Assembly (NCBI GenBank): GCA_963678705.1
Contig: OY783213.1
Span: 12,218,451-12,282,450 of the forward strand
Direction of reading: 5' to 3'
DNA: 64,000 bases
DNA from: Panorpa germanica
Taxonomy: Eukaryota > Arthropoda > Insecta > Mecoptera > Panorpidae
The notes beneath the pieces are model-generated. The model saw only the letters and a program-made list of their open reading frames with translations, was not told the DNA's origin and did not search any database. This document shows, in pieces, positions 1-12,153 of the stretch. Position 1 is the first letter of the stretch. Each line of letters starts with the position of its first letter. A program made the position numbers and the translations under genes.

Positions 1-1560
1 ATTTTTAATTAAGAAATATAGGGTTTGATCATTGACACAGATTAAAGCCTTGATACGGTTGGGTGGATTAGATTAAGAACGAAGTTAGAAGGTAAAAGAA
101 ATTAATTTAAATGTATGTACATCGACCCTAAGTTCAAAATTAGTTAATAAAAACGCTAACACGAATAGAACACTAATTGTTTTTTTAAAGATTAAACACT
201 AGTGACAATCCTAGGCAAAAGAATAGTTGGATATTAATTACAAACGTTATGTACACTGCAATATATCATTTTATTTTTAATTGGTAGAACCCTTTATGAG
301 ATATACGTGAAAACGATGCCTTTTTATACTTTCGATTCTTTTATTAATATTTCTATTCACAGCTGGTCAATACGTTTGAAATTGTGTAATTAAATTAAGA
401 ATACTATCTTCATATTTAAATTTTATCAAATTTTGTGGTGTTGTGGTTTTACCAGTAGTTCTTTTTAATTGTAGTAATTCCAATTTTAAAATATTCTATA
501 ACTATATATATAGGCAGCTTATTTCCTTCTTTCTATACCACATTTCAACTGTCAAACCAAAGATTACTACGAATGATGGAATCGTTTCAACTGTGACGTC
601 ACATTTCACGTCACGACAGTTGTGAATCTCTTTGACGTGCATGCTGCATGCTTATAATAGGCTGTCGTCTGTCACTTGCCAACATACTGATGCTGCTACA
701 CAAAACATTATTCACAATGCAAATCAGTGACAATGAATGTGCCTGAGTTGCACATGACATTCGTGTATAAAGCTGAGTCCTCACCAAACCTCACCAAGCC
801 TTCTTTATTTAAATGTAAGCTGTGACGCTACGTAGACAGTAGGACTAACTTATAACTTAATTAATGCTAAAGATATTTACAACATGTTAATTACGATTTA
901 AAAATAAAAGAAGTTCAAAATTACCATTTGTAACATAAACAAAAGACATAATATACTACACTATGTATTTTAAATGTATTAAAGCAAGTGAGAACAACTG
1001 CGTAAATTTCTCTTTTCCCTACACAAACACACAAGACAAAATATAATACAAGACAACAACTAAGAACATCGGCAATGTGGATTTAAGCTCAATCAAGCCA
1101 CCATACATTAGAATAAGACATACTATAAATAAAATTAATTATTGTAATAACATTTAATTAATAAATATCTTTAAACTTTAAATTGCGTAAAGTTATTATT
1201 TAAATTATTTGTTATAATTTTAACGTTTAAAAACTATATATTTTCAGTAATGACGTTGCTTAAGAAGAACGCCCAAACAGTGATACTAATTCATCACAAA
1301 GTCGTTATATTGACGAGGTTTTTAAATGCGTGAATATTATAATTGACGTCTAGACATGGGCAAACGATTTGCTTTCTGATTCGAAAACTCAATTTTATTT
1401 GCATTTGAATCATTTTCAATTTTATTACATTTTGGTTTGGAGTGTTTGAGTACATGTTTGTGTAACTAAGGATATTTTTGCTCGGTTTCTGTAATCAGAT
1501 TTACATTCGTACAATATTTAGAGAAGAGTTTAGACTGTGAATTATATTCATTTTTATATG
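1..1560. other. No gene seen
   Basis: AT-rich DNA without supported exons. A CRE-like TGTGACGTCACA (593-604) within CAACTGTGACGTCACATTTC and a nearby CACGTCACGACAGTTG form a short imperfect palindrome. Confidence 0.5.
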
Positions 1561-2469
1561 TACACGGTGTCCAGAAAGGGTATCGGGTATTTGTAAGTTC
1601 AATGAAACAAAAATTATTTGTATGCAATAAAAAAGTGTATTGTTTATTATTAGCATATGAATTGGAGAATTATTTGGAAAAGATGACGTTATCCAAATGA
1701 TGACCGTTACGTTGCTGGCACTCTTCTAAACGGAAACGAAGATTGGCGATAACACGTTGACACATAGCTATCGATATTGCTGCCATTTCTGACCTGATGT
1801 TTTGCTTTAACTGGGTTAGATTCGTCGGATTGTTTTGATAAACCTTACTTTTAAGGTATCCCCATGCAAAATAGTCAAGCGGGCTAAGGTCGGGGCTTCT
1901 GGGAGGCCAGTTGATGTTACCCCTTCGCGAAATGACTTTATTAGGGAATAACTCGTTAACAACTTCCATTGAGTTATTTGAGGTATGGCAAGTGGCCCCA
2001 TCTTGCTGGAACCACGTTCTTGAGTTGAAACCTGCAAACTCCTGCAACTCTGGAACCAAAAAATTTCGCCTCCTAGGTCTTTAGTTAACGTTGTAAGCAT
2101 GCTATGTCATTGTTGAATGTAACTTATCTTCTGCAACCCATTGAATGCATGGCTCTAGTGTGGCCCCCTTAAGGCTCATAATAAAAACGTTATATAAATT
2201 TTATAAAGGAGTGTCTAGACTATCTCATATTAAAATTTGAGCCTCCTAGGTCTTTATTGTACCTTACAGTTAACGTTGTTAACTTTGAATCACCATTACG
2301 ATAATACGCTCGTACGCAAAATGCGCGATGCATCCCCGAGTACTGTTCCATCGTGACTAAAACTCCACAGAATGGCGGACGCCACGAACCCCTCCCCGCA
2401 CCCTTTAGACGCCCCGTTTCGAATATGGCGCGAAAACAAATACCCGATACCCTTTCTGGACACCCTGTA
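1561..2469 (-). mobile_element. Deleted mariner-family transposon (DD41D spacing)
   Basis: Inverted repeats of 34 bp bound the element (1561-1594 and 2436-2469, one mismatch; inner part GTGTCCAGAAAGGGTATCGG). Both ends carry TA, as expected for Tc1/mariner insertion. Inside, on the minus strand, lies the C-terminal part of a transposase. The N-terminal half is missing, and a duplicated internal block (around 2068-2092 and 2242-2278, GCCTCCTAGGTCTTTA) marks rearrangement. It is non-autonomous. Confidence 0.9.
1670..2059 (-). pseudogene. Mariner transposase C-terminal fragment
   Basis: About 130 codons remain open. The second catalytic Asp is in WFQQDGATCH and the third in SPDLSPLDYF. Counting gives 41 residues between them, so DD41D rather than the common DD34D or DD34E; this matches the rosa/Visitor type of mariner-like elements. 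The first Asp and the DNA-binding domain are absent, so the fragment cannot be active. The open frame has no ATG at its left limit and simply begins in the truncated region. Confidence 0.87.
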
Positions 2470-3190
2470 TATTAATTTTAAACAGAATTATAAACAGTGA
2501 CACACATGGATTCCATTAGTTCTTAGAAAATTTAATACAAATATTTATCTGAAAGAAAATAACTTCTGGCGAATTTTAACTTGCAAAGAATTCACGAATT
2601 TCAATATCTTGATAACATCATTGCTTGTTTCTACGAGCTGTAAAAGTAATATTGCTCTGTCGTAGCAACAGCGTAGCACACAGGACTTAGCGCAGAAGAA
2701 TCTCACAAACCGACAAATTCTTTATTTATAAGTGCAAACAAAGATAACTCAATTTATGATTGCTGTTATTCTGGCGCTCATAATCTGTCCAGGGAACCAT
2801 TCTTCTCTCTTATTGCATTAGCTTTGGCGTCTTGAGATATTTTTCTATCAGTAAAATATCGGTCTGGAATTCTCTACCTTTGTGAAGTATAATAATTTTG
2901 GTCATATTTTTTCTGTTTTTATTTTTCCCTATTGCACATACGCTGTCCGCTTCGTAAAGGCCTCATACACACATCAATTTTGTTTATTCTTGACTTTCAC
3001 TAACTAGTAACTTGATGAAAACTCTTCTTCTTTTTCCAAAAATCAAATCGAATTTGGAGAAAAGAAGGAGAGCATGGTCACTACCAAACATGGCCAACGT
3101 CAATTAAAAAACAAGCTTAAGGTAGTTCAAATAATTTTTAAATAGAAATAATAAAAAATATCATAACATTTTCTTTTAGTGTTAAACTTA
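2470..3190. other. No gene seen
   Basis: Between the deleted mariner and the family A MITE fragment; no recognisable feature. Confidence 0.5.
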
Positions 3191-3326
3191 AGCATCATTC
3201 CCACTCACTGTTTTGATATTTAATTTACTGTTCTTATTTAATATTGTAATCTAGATTTCAGGTTCTCGTTTAAGCATTCCTTTTCACATTTGTGTTTTAA
3301 TTTACGTTTAGTTAATTTAGTTGGTG
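3191..3326. mobile_element. PIF/Harbinger-like MITE (family A), end fragment
   Basis: One end of the family-A MITE (AGCATCATTCCCACTCACTG, preceded by TTA). It is homologous to the end at 63339 for about 136 bp, up to TTAGTTGGTG. The rest of the element and the opposite terminus are missing. Confidence 0.75.
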
Positions 3327-3511
3327 AATAATAAAAAAACGCAGAAAATAGGAAAAAAGCAGAATAACAAAAACTTGAGATACATTTTACACCACGTCAA
3401 GAGTTGAACTCAATTATCAATGCCTAACATACCGTTTTGTGATACATATAAATTTTTTGTTGGCAATGATCGTAAAGTATAAACGATCAAGCATTTTTGC
3501 CGAGCTTGTTA

Positions 3512-3808
3512 CTAACTCAACATTTCGACTGTGTATAGGGCCTTTAAGTCTGCATGCCATTTGTAATCATTCCATTGAATTTCTAGTTCGGGTTTGACTC
3601 TTGGGGCTTCATGCTCCTGTAGTTTTCTCCAACGCTTCGCGTATCCGGTGCTTGGCTGCTCGGTACACTTGTACCGGAGTTTACTATTAATTTTCCACCA
3701 AAGTGCTCTCTTATAATCAAGAGACTTGTATAACATAAGTACACTCCATAACAAAAATAGTGCTCCTTGCAGAGCGTTAAACGTAACCATTACCACACTC
3801 TTCTTCAT
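3512..3808 (-). CDS. Hypothetical 98-aa protein with one hydrophobic segment
   Basis: An ATG-initiated open frame of 98 codons ends in TAG. Base composition is more balanced than the flanks and codon use looks coding-like. Residues about 7-27 (MVTFNALQGALFLLWSVLML) are hydrophobic, which suggests a membrane anchor or signal. The rest is basic and Trp/Tyr-rich (RALWWK, IQWNDYKWH). I do not recognise a family. No intron, TATA box or close poly(A) signal is evident, so it could be a single-exon gene, one exon of a larger gene, or a gene remnant. It lies about 190 bp from a MITE end. Confidence 0.38.
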   Translation of the reverse strand: MKKSVVMVTFNALQGALFLLWSVLMLYKSLDYKRALWWKINSKLRYKCTEQPSTGYAKRWRKLQEHEAPRVKPELEIQWNDYKWHADLKALYTVEMLS

Positions 3809-5161
3809 ACCATCTCACTCCCCCTGGCTACACTACATCACCCCTCACGACGCATGGCGTAATGAGGCTTCAAATTAAACCGTCTGTCATATTACTTATT
3901 CAAGAGCTATGTTAATTTGTAACTAAAATACATATTTAAATTAGATCTTACTAAATGTACTTGATTTTCAATTATTGTGTTTTTTGGAAATTTATTATTT
4001 AAGTAAGATTTAAGTTTCAGTTCGTTGCAATTAATTATTCACCAGTATGGGTTCAAATGTAAACGCAAACTTTACGTAAATGATACATAACTGTATTTAG
4101 CGATAAATGAGACTAAAAAACTCGTATAAATCTCATAATAATTTATTCAAAAAACATTTCGACAAAAACCTTGTAAATTTAATTACTTTCGAGTTCTTGG
4201 AAAATTTTTATTAAATTCTTATATAAATTAATAATTTATTATTATATTTATATTCTTTTATAATTAATAAATGATTGTATCTTGGTACGTAATAAACTTA
4301 TTCTTCTATATAAAATAATTAACCATTCCGTGAAATTGTTTGTTCAAAATTTTCATTTCATTTTCATTAAATATTTACATTACGATGTTCGTACATTTCT
4401 TAAGGTAATAACAACTAGTACCTTTAACATGAGAACAATATCTCGATGCCAGACGAACAAGTGCCAAAGTCTAGACAATGTTTTTATATGTATTCTCTAG
4501 AACGATAAAATTCCTTAAATTTAATTACTGTTAAAGGTAAAACTTTAAACTATTACGCCATTTGTATTTGTTCTCAAAACTTTATAGTTGGAATGTTGTA
4601 TTATCCTAGACCTAGAGAAGGCATCAATCTTGTGTATCCTTATCTAACTCAGGACTAGGCTACAACACAACAGTGAATTGTACTGGCTGATAAGTACGAG
4701 TACAAAGCACAATGTACCTGCAAACTATATATTTAATGGTAGTTACTGTTTCTTTGGTAATCAATTTAGATACATCGGATAAAGAATAAACTGTTTCGCT
4801 ATTTATTGCTTTTATTTTATGTTTCAGTTATAATACGTTATGCATTTCATGATAACTATCTTCGTAAGAAAGAAAGCTTTTATTCAACAAATTCTAAACT
4901 TAATTTGTTCAAAGAAAATTCTTTTTTTTTTCATATCTTTTAGAATAGAAGAAAATGAGCGGTATAACATGATAATTAGTTTTGATTTAGCTTCCTCTGG
5001 TTGTCACTAAGGAAAATATAAGAGACCTAATAAGATGGTGAAGTTGCCTTACTATTAAATAGTGTTGCCACATACTTACTAAATGTTTTAGTGTTGCCTT
5101 ATTATAGAATACTATATGTTTATTAATTTCTTTCTTAATTCTATGAAATAGTTCAAATTAC
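3809..5161. other. No gene seen
   Basis: Very AT-rich. Short direct repeat GTTGCCTTACTA / GTTGCCTTATTA near 5045 and 5093; nothing else. Confidence 0.5.
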
Positions 5162-5350
5162 GGGAGTTCGACGGCGACTCATACTTAAAAAAAGTTGTGG
5201 GGTATAAACTGCCGATATAACTAAAAAGCACTGACTCACTTATTTTTCTATATTGTATATAGAAACGAATAAGATAAAATTCATTACGGTATTATAGATT
5301 TATACTGCTCTTATAACCTCTTTTAAGTATAAGTCGCCGCCGAACTATCG
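5162..5350. mobile_element. Small TIR element with GTTCGRCGGCGACT ends
   Basis: GTTCGACGGCGACTCATACT (from 5166) and, inverted, GTTCGGCGGCGACTTATACT (to 5345) bound about 180 bp of AT-rich DNA. A related end (TAACCTCTTTTAACCGCCGA) occurs near 30638-30657. Confidence 0.55.
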
Positions 5351-5454
5351 TGATTTGGACTGTACCTGGCTTTCGTCTACAACTATTTTTTCTTGAGTGT
5401 TTGTGTAGTAAAAGTTGTGTATAAATAGAAATATGTATCTGTATGTGTTATGTA

Positions 5455-5535
5455 GTATGCGCTTGCTAAATTATGTCTTTCGGTAGTCTGTATTTGATTT
5501 TGAAGGGTAGGCTGTCGTGTGTGTACTACTCCAGA
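5455..5535. repeat. Interspersed repeat H, copy 1
   Basis: AATTATGTCTTTCGGTAGTC through GATTTTGAAGGGTAGGCTGT to GTGTGTGTACT matches 53139-53205 closely in the same orientation. Nature unknown. Confidence 0.6.
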
Positions 5536-6570
5536 CGTTGTATTAGTTTTTTTTTGTGTGCTATGTGCTTATAAGTGTACTAACTCTTTTCCTTTTAAGC
5601 CGTAGTACAGCGCTAGTGGTGTATTGGGACATCACTAAGTGGACGTTAAATATACTCAACTAGAGAATGAACTTTGAATCGAGATACCACATAAAACGTA
5701 AACAAGTGCTTATTATTTAATTATAGACAGTTTAAGAAAGTGAAAAGTGCACTACGCAGATCCCATAACTCTCCATATGATAACGTTCCATTCATTAGTG
5801 AGATATCTTCGAATATTTAGTTTTTTAAGCATTATAATTTTGTTTAGTTGTATTTATGAGTCTGTAGTAGATTAAGCAAAGCAGTGGAATATCACCACAG
5901 TTTGTGAACCTCTGCGCTGAAAGTCTTTTATCACTGTTACCAAAGTTACTGAGAGTCAGAGTTTATCCTGAAATGATCCTATTAAAAATATCACCCTTAA
6001 AAAAAATTATATTAATTTTTCAGACAGTAGCCCTTAATAATTCACCTCAGTATCATCTTCCCTTTGTCCCATCTCCCCCTCTGTCTTCATCTAAGCGTAT
6101 TTACTTTCCCTTTCACCCATACCCTTCCTCATTTAATACTGATTTGCTTTTCATCACCACCCCATCAACAGGACGTGCTCTTATTCCTGTACTGTCCTGA
6201 CTACGAAGACTTTCCCTTTGTAGGGAATATTGGGAACGGAATTCTATTTTGTTCCTACTCCATATTCACGGACGTTCAACATTTTCCGGACCGACAGGCG
6301 TCTTTAATTGACTTCCCAACTCATTAGAATAAATCCAACAGATCAGAATATTGTACAGAACAGAACAGACCGACTGACGCTTCTTCTTAAATATATTCTG
6401 TTTGAAAAGCAAACTCGTAGAACATTGTCTAAATATATAACGAAATCAGCGCTGAGCTGGTGAGTTTAAATATGGAATTATATTAAAATCTGGGAGGATT
6501 ATTTTCAGTAATTATACTTTTAAAAGTGGAATTAAACAGATGACGACCCATGGAAATATAAAACTTAAAA

Positions 6571-6681
<111 letters not shown>

Positions 6682-6833
6682 GGTTTGTATATGTGAATAA
6701 ATTGTGGAAACGATTTGAAACTATTCCACTTAAATTGAAGATAGTTTCTGACTATCAAAGTAAATTAAATACACAGCGCTATACTTTATAATTAACAGCT
6801 CATAGTATTAAGTTTATTGTGTAAAAATTTGAA

Positions 6834-7380
6834 ATCGACTGGAGTAAAACTGTCGGAGATATAGAGTTTTAAGTCTTCACCTCTCTGGTCTGCTTTCGTG
6901 TTACTTTGAAACTTTTAAATGCGGTTTCTCACACTTAGCTTTTTCAGAGACGGTGCCCTCTGTAGCTCAAAATCTACTGAGCCGATTCTTTTGAAATTTG
7001 CAAACTCTTTTTTTACATAAATAGCGGCGTAACGCTGTCGAGTTTCTTTTTAATTTTAACGTATTTTAAAATAACAAAGTTTCTGATTTTTTTCATGAAA
7101 AATCGAGATTTTGACTTTTAAATGCTGCAAAAAAAAGAAAGCTAATGAAATCATTTTGGTTTTTCAATTTCAGAAAATTCAGTGATGAGTTATGAGTGAC
7201 ACCGCAATGTTACTTTTTTTTGTGACGTCTGCGAAGATTCGCTGTCAATACCTCATTTCTTGATATTTATTATTCTTCAAATGTTATTTTATCATGTAGT
7301 AATTATAGAAATAATTATATATTAACTGTGTTGTCAAAAAACATTATTGAAAATATGCTTTTTTTATCGTTTTGACCTTA
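6834..7380. repeat. Interspersed repeat G, left copy
   Basis: About 550 bp, inverted relative to 47436-48044. Shared blocks include ACTGTCGGAGATATAGAG, GAAACTTTTAAATGCG and GACACCGCAATGTTAC. Frames are broken in this copy, so no product can be assigned. The element type is unknown. Confidence 0.7.
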
Positions 7381-8123
7381 TCCCACCGATTAAGTGCACT
7401 CATGCGCTGCACTACAAAATATTTATAACTTTAAAAAGAAAAAGAAAAAGGAATCACAAAATATCATATAATACCCCAATTACATACTGACTTTATACTT
7501 AGGAAGTTGCAAAGAATCAACCTAATATCTATCGAATTGAATTAAATTTATTTTCGCTCGAAGAAATATTCCCTGTGTGTTCTCCACAGCGCACGTAGCT
7601 GCTAGCTATCGTGAGACAGAAGATTAAATATCATTTTCATCTATTCTTAAACCGAAATTTTTTTGCTAGTATTTCCTGTACTACTTTCTCCCCTACAACA
7701 TGGACCTTTCTTTATCCCTTGCTCTCGCTTGTTTAACCTTTCACCACTATTGACTGAATTATGCCTGCTTAATGGGATTGAAGTAAAGAGACATTTGTAG
7801 CGGGCATTGGCCGCAACTTCACAAGAGGAGACATAAATCAGCGTCCACTAAAAGGCGTGGCGTCTGTTGATGATGTGATTTATATTATGGGTCAGTGAAT
7901 GAACGGAAGTGACGTCAAAGCTTTAGACCCGTTAGTGATATACCGAATATAATATGTACCCCACATACGTGTCGATATTAGACCTCAGGATATGCGTAAA
8001 ATATTGAAGACGAAAAGTAAAATTGATAATACACCTATGTTACTTTTGTGGTCCTGCCTCATTCTAATATATTCAGGAAATATGTATATTCAACGTACAA
8101 CGTACTCGTATTTTGTACAATAA
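7381..8123. other. No gene seen
   Basis: No exon is supported. A CRE-like TGACGTCA lies near 7911. Confidence 0.45.
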
Positions 8124-8614
8124 AGTATCATTCCCACTCACTGCTTTAATTTAATTTTTTATTAAATTTAAATTGTTTAGCATATGGCAATACGCGTAGT
8201 CATTCACAGTACCATTTTCCTTTCAATTTATTTTTTAAGTTTTCTTAGTTTTTTTAGAACCTTACAAGGTCCATTGTCTTATATTAAAAATATTAAATTA
8301 AGAAAAACTATATTATATTATAATCTCTAAAATGTAACAATCTGTCAAAATGCAGTAAGATTTACTTTTAAAAAAAGTTTAATGCCAGTGTTTGAAAAAT
8401 ATAGAAGTGAAAACAATTTCTATTACTAATTGTTATTAAAAATAGCAATTTTAATTATTTCACATTTACTTACTAACGATGCATACGCTCCAACTAAATT
8501 AACTAAACTAAAATATAAATGTGAAAAGGAATTAAACGAGAACCTGAAATCTAGATTACAATATTAAATAAAAACAGTAAATTAAATATCAAAACAGTGA
8601 GTGGGAATGAGGTT
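8124..8614. mobile_element. PIF/Harbinger-like MITE (family A), complete
   Basis: Inverted termini AGTATCATTCCCACTCACTG and CAGTGAGTGGGAATGAGGTT, flanked by a direct TAA (8121-8123 and 8615-8617). Length 491 bp, non-coding. A 3-bp TWA target duplication is the hallmark of PIF/Harbinger elements. Confidence 0.85.
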
Positions 8615-9700
8615 TAATTCATTGTTTTCATTTTATATATTTTTCAAAACACCACTAAAACGCATTCTTATTATAATTAGCTCACTATATCACTCGACTT
8701 TATTGGGAACCTTGTGATGGTGTACTATCTTTGTCTAAAGTATTGCTACCTCTTAATAGTCATTCCAGTAATACATAGGTTACAACATCGGAACGAAAAG
8801 TTATATATCCATCGTTTATAACCTTTGCCGGGAAATACTTTAATTATAATAACAGTTGTTATTGCATCTTATCTTATAGGTTAGATTCTACAATGTGATT
8901 AAATGGAAAGAAACCTGTGTAAAAGCAATTTAATTTTTAATAAAGAGTGTGAAATGATAATAGAATCACGTTTATAATAACAAAACAGGAAAAACAAGAA
9001 AAACCATAAATCTCACTCTCCCAACACAGACTCAGCATCCCAAACAAGTGAGCAGCATCTCGCATCAAACATTTGTATTACTGTAAAGCGTTGTCTTCGA
9101 TAAAAACAATTCTATTAAATTTATACCTTTAGCTTTATCCCTTCTATTTTAAAGGATCATAGCTTCATAGTAAGGGTTCTGAAGTTAAGGGATGAGATCT
9201 TAGGGGGTATTTCGTGTTACAAAGGTCAGCGTTAACCTTTTTGCCTACAGCTCGGCCTACAGTATGTTCACCTACATCTATTACTACCACCACCCTCCAC
9301 CTCCGAACCAGTTTACAATCCTTGTTCGTCAGATTCATCCCTATCTTTGACCTGTACCACAAACCGATCGCATCATTTGGATGCCGAGAGGTGTTTAGGG
9401 GAGAGGGGTGAAACAGTGGATACTCGTATGTATCCCACGGATATATCGCATTATTCCAACTGACCAGCAATATTATTTATCTTCAAGTTTTGATTTAAAG
9501 CTGCTCCAATAAATCGGAAAGGAAAACCTATTATAGTGGTTTGTGTCTATAGTAGTAAAGATAATGGTTATTCTTTCGTATAGATAGAATCTCTAATTTA
9601 GACAATTATTACTTGAGCTAGGAAATCAGACAAAAGATAAAATATGATAATCAAATGTGATGATAATCTAAAAATTAAGTGATACAAATATTTTTCAATA
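8615..9700. other. No gene supported
   Basis: Overlapping open frames on both strands at 9165-9470 occupy a patch of higher GC. Neither has a recognisable domain or supporting signals. Confidence 0.45.
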
Positions 9701-10337
9701 ATGGGCTTGTGTCCTCATTTTTTAGTGGTCGATTTTTCAATTGTTGATTGAAATTGATGTTAATAAATGTGTATTGGCGTGTCTATTTTATTAAATATCT
9801 AAATATTGACGGAGATATAGCAATTAAAAATTTGAATTGTAGTTTTAGCGCTAGAAATGGTCGGCCATATTTGTATGACATGAAATGCATTTTAACGTCA
9901 GTTATTTGTTAAGTAGGTCAGTGTTGTGGTAATGTTTTGTAGCTGTTGGTACTCAAACAATCCAGTCAAGTCAAAGAATAATAAGTTTTTACTTTATTTA
10001 ACCCTGTTAAGGCAGACATGATATTGCAATTTTATTGTTCCTTGAAATAACTGTAAATAATATTTGATATTTTGATATATAAATACATATAGCAGAGATT
10101 TATGATCTGTAAGGTTGGTAACCTTACACAAGGATTGTGATGTCACATGCATTTGGAGTTTGTACAACGTTGAATCCCTTTAATAATTAAAGAGACAAAA
10201 TGACTTTTTTAATTGTTAATATCTCCTAACATATAAGGAGTTATTAAAAAATAATTGAACATTTGAGGTTCTAGTAACCCACTTTATCAATATATAGTAC
10301 AGTTTTATAGAAATTAAGACATAGGACACAAGCTTAT
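9701..10337. mobile_element. GGGCTTGTGTCC-ended MITE (family B), copy 1
   Basis: The ends are ATGGGCTTGTGTCC and GGACACAAGCTTAT. The non-coding 637-bp interior includes TTTTTAGTGGTCGATTTTTC and TTGATTGAAATTGATGTTAA, shared with the other copies. The superfamily is not clear because no target duplication could be resolved. Confidence 0.8.
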
Positions 10338-11554
10338 TGAGCTTTCTGTTTATCGGTATTGAATCAATTGCAAAAGGCACCAAAATGCGTCGTCTGCTCT
10401 TTGTTATTAAACAAAAACTTCTCGTCCGATGTGACTAAGATTTGTTTTGTATATAACCTACAAATTTGTAACATGAGAAAACAAAAGAAAATTGCAATGG
10501 ACATACTTTTTGATCTATGGTTTTACAAACTTATATACGTCAAGTACTTTTGTATGTCATTGACCAGGTGCGTTTGTCTAAATTTCGACAGATCATATGT
10601 CATACAATGTCAAGAAATATAGCGTTGGTTGAAAGCAGAACTTGACATTATCCTAACAACACGACTAAAAAAATTTCTTTCTCTAAGGATTCCTGAAATG
10701 TTAATGCTACATTTTTTTAAATATTTTTCCGATTTAAGGTTATTTCAACATTCAACTATTTCGTTTGTAGTTTAATTCATCAATACTCTTTGTATTTGCA
10801 AAGGGATGTAGAAATTCCTATAAAGGTTCGTTGAGGGGTTGTTTAATTAAAGGTACTATTTCATCAAAAGTTAAACGGAATAATTATATTAAAAGCAAAG
10901 GATATGAATTAAACCCAAAAGGTATTTCGTTGTATTGTTACTAAATTAAAAATAACACAAAGTTGCTTAGTAACCTCATAAATTAATTGATTATCAATAA
11001 AAGATAAATACGTGTAATTTTAAAGAACCATTGCGAAAAAATGTAAAGAAAAATTAATATGTATCAGAAGAAAGTTGAAATGTTACTAACTTAAAATTTT
11101 CTTTCTTTCCAGGTAAATGATCCTTCTTGTTAACTTGAATATAATCTTCCAGTATCTCTAAATAATGGACTTAAATCAGGTTTGGTATTTCAAATTAGAT
11201 TTTTAACATTGATCTGCTTCCTATATTGTCACCAATACGGTGACTTGTTAATAATATTGGCAGTGCCAAGATTGAAATTGCATACGATGTATGTTTAAAA
11301 AGTAAGGAAAATTTGTAATTTAAAAAGGCCGGTATATTTTTTAAAAATAGTTTTTTTCTGTTGGTAACACTGTAGTCAATTACTGTGCCTAATATAAACA
11401 AGATCTGCTTATTTGTTTTTTTACAGCAGCTGGTTGAATCAGTTAATTTAGATTGTGTTGTTATAAGAAATTGAAAGTTTTTTTTTTTTTTATTTATTTA
11501 TTACTTATTTAATACATGTTTTAACATAAAAGTTATAATTGTATTTTTGTGTTA
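10338..11554. other. No gene seen
   Basis: AT-rich region between family B copy 1 and the inverted duplication. Confidence 0.5.
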
Positions 11555-12153
11555 TCTAAATATTTTAATAATTAAGTAATTAATTTTTAAAATGCTAAGT
11601 TAAACTAAAATTAGGCAAAAAAATGAACTCAATTTCGCAGAAGTTGCATCTTTCAGCATTTGCTCAATGGGCCAAAGAAAACTGCGGCAAAACTTTGGTC
11701 GAAAGTATTCTAAATAAGATGTTGTAGGCATCATCAACTTTTGTAAATATGCTTTTATAGATATTTGAAGAATTAAAAACTAAGATAAATTATAAATGCA
11801 AATTAAGTACACAACTTCCTAATATATTAAGGATTAGACATGAGCAATTGAACTAGTGATAGTGTTGATAAGAATGAGCACATGAGAAAATCCTTTATAA
11901 GCATTTTTCTCTTAACATTTATCTAATAACTTTTTAATTATTTTTGAACTTCCCTTTTAAAGTTTTAAAAGATTTAGAAATTTTTGAAGATGTTCATCAC
12001 AAATTTTTTTAGTAGTTTTTATAAACATAGCTTTTTTAGTAGTTGTTCTTTATTTGTTGTTAGTTGTTGTTGAAGTTGAATATTTCATTAGTTGCAATCA
12101 TCCGCGTTTCAGTTGTTATAGTTGTAGGTACTTCATTAGTTGAGTTAACCGTA

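Noticed and set aside
9165-9470. Overlapping 101-codon minus and 65-codon plus frames
   Set aside because: No domain, start context or splice signals; probably a GC-richer patch with chance open frames.
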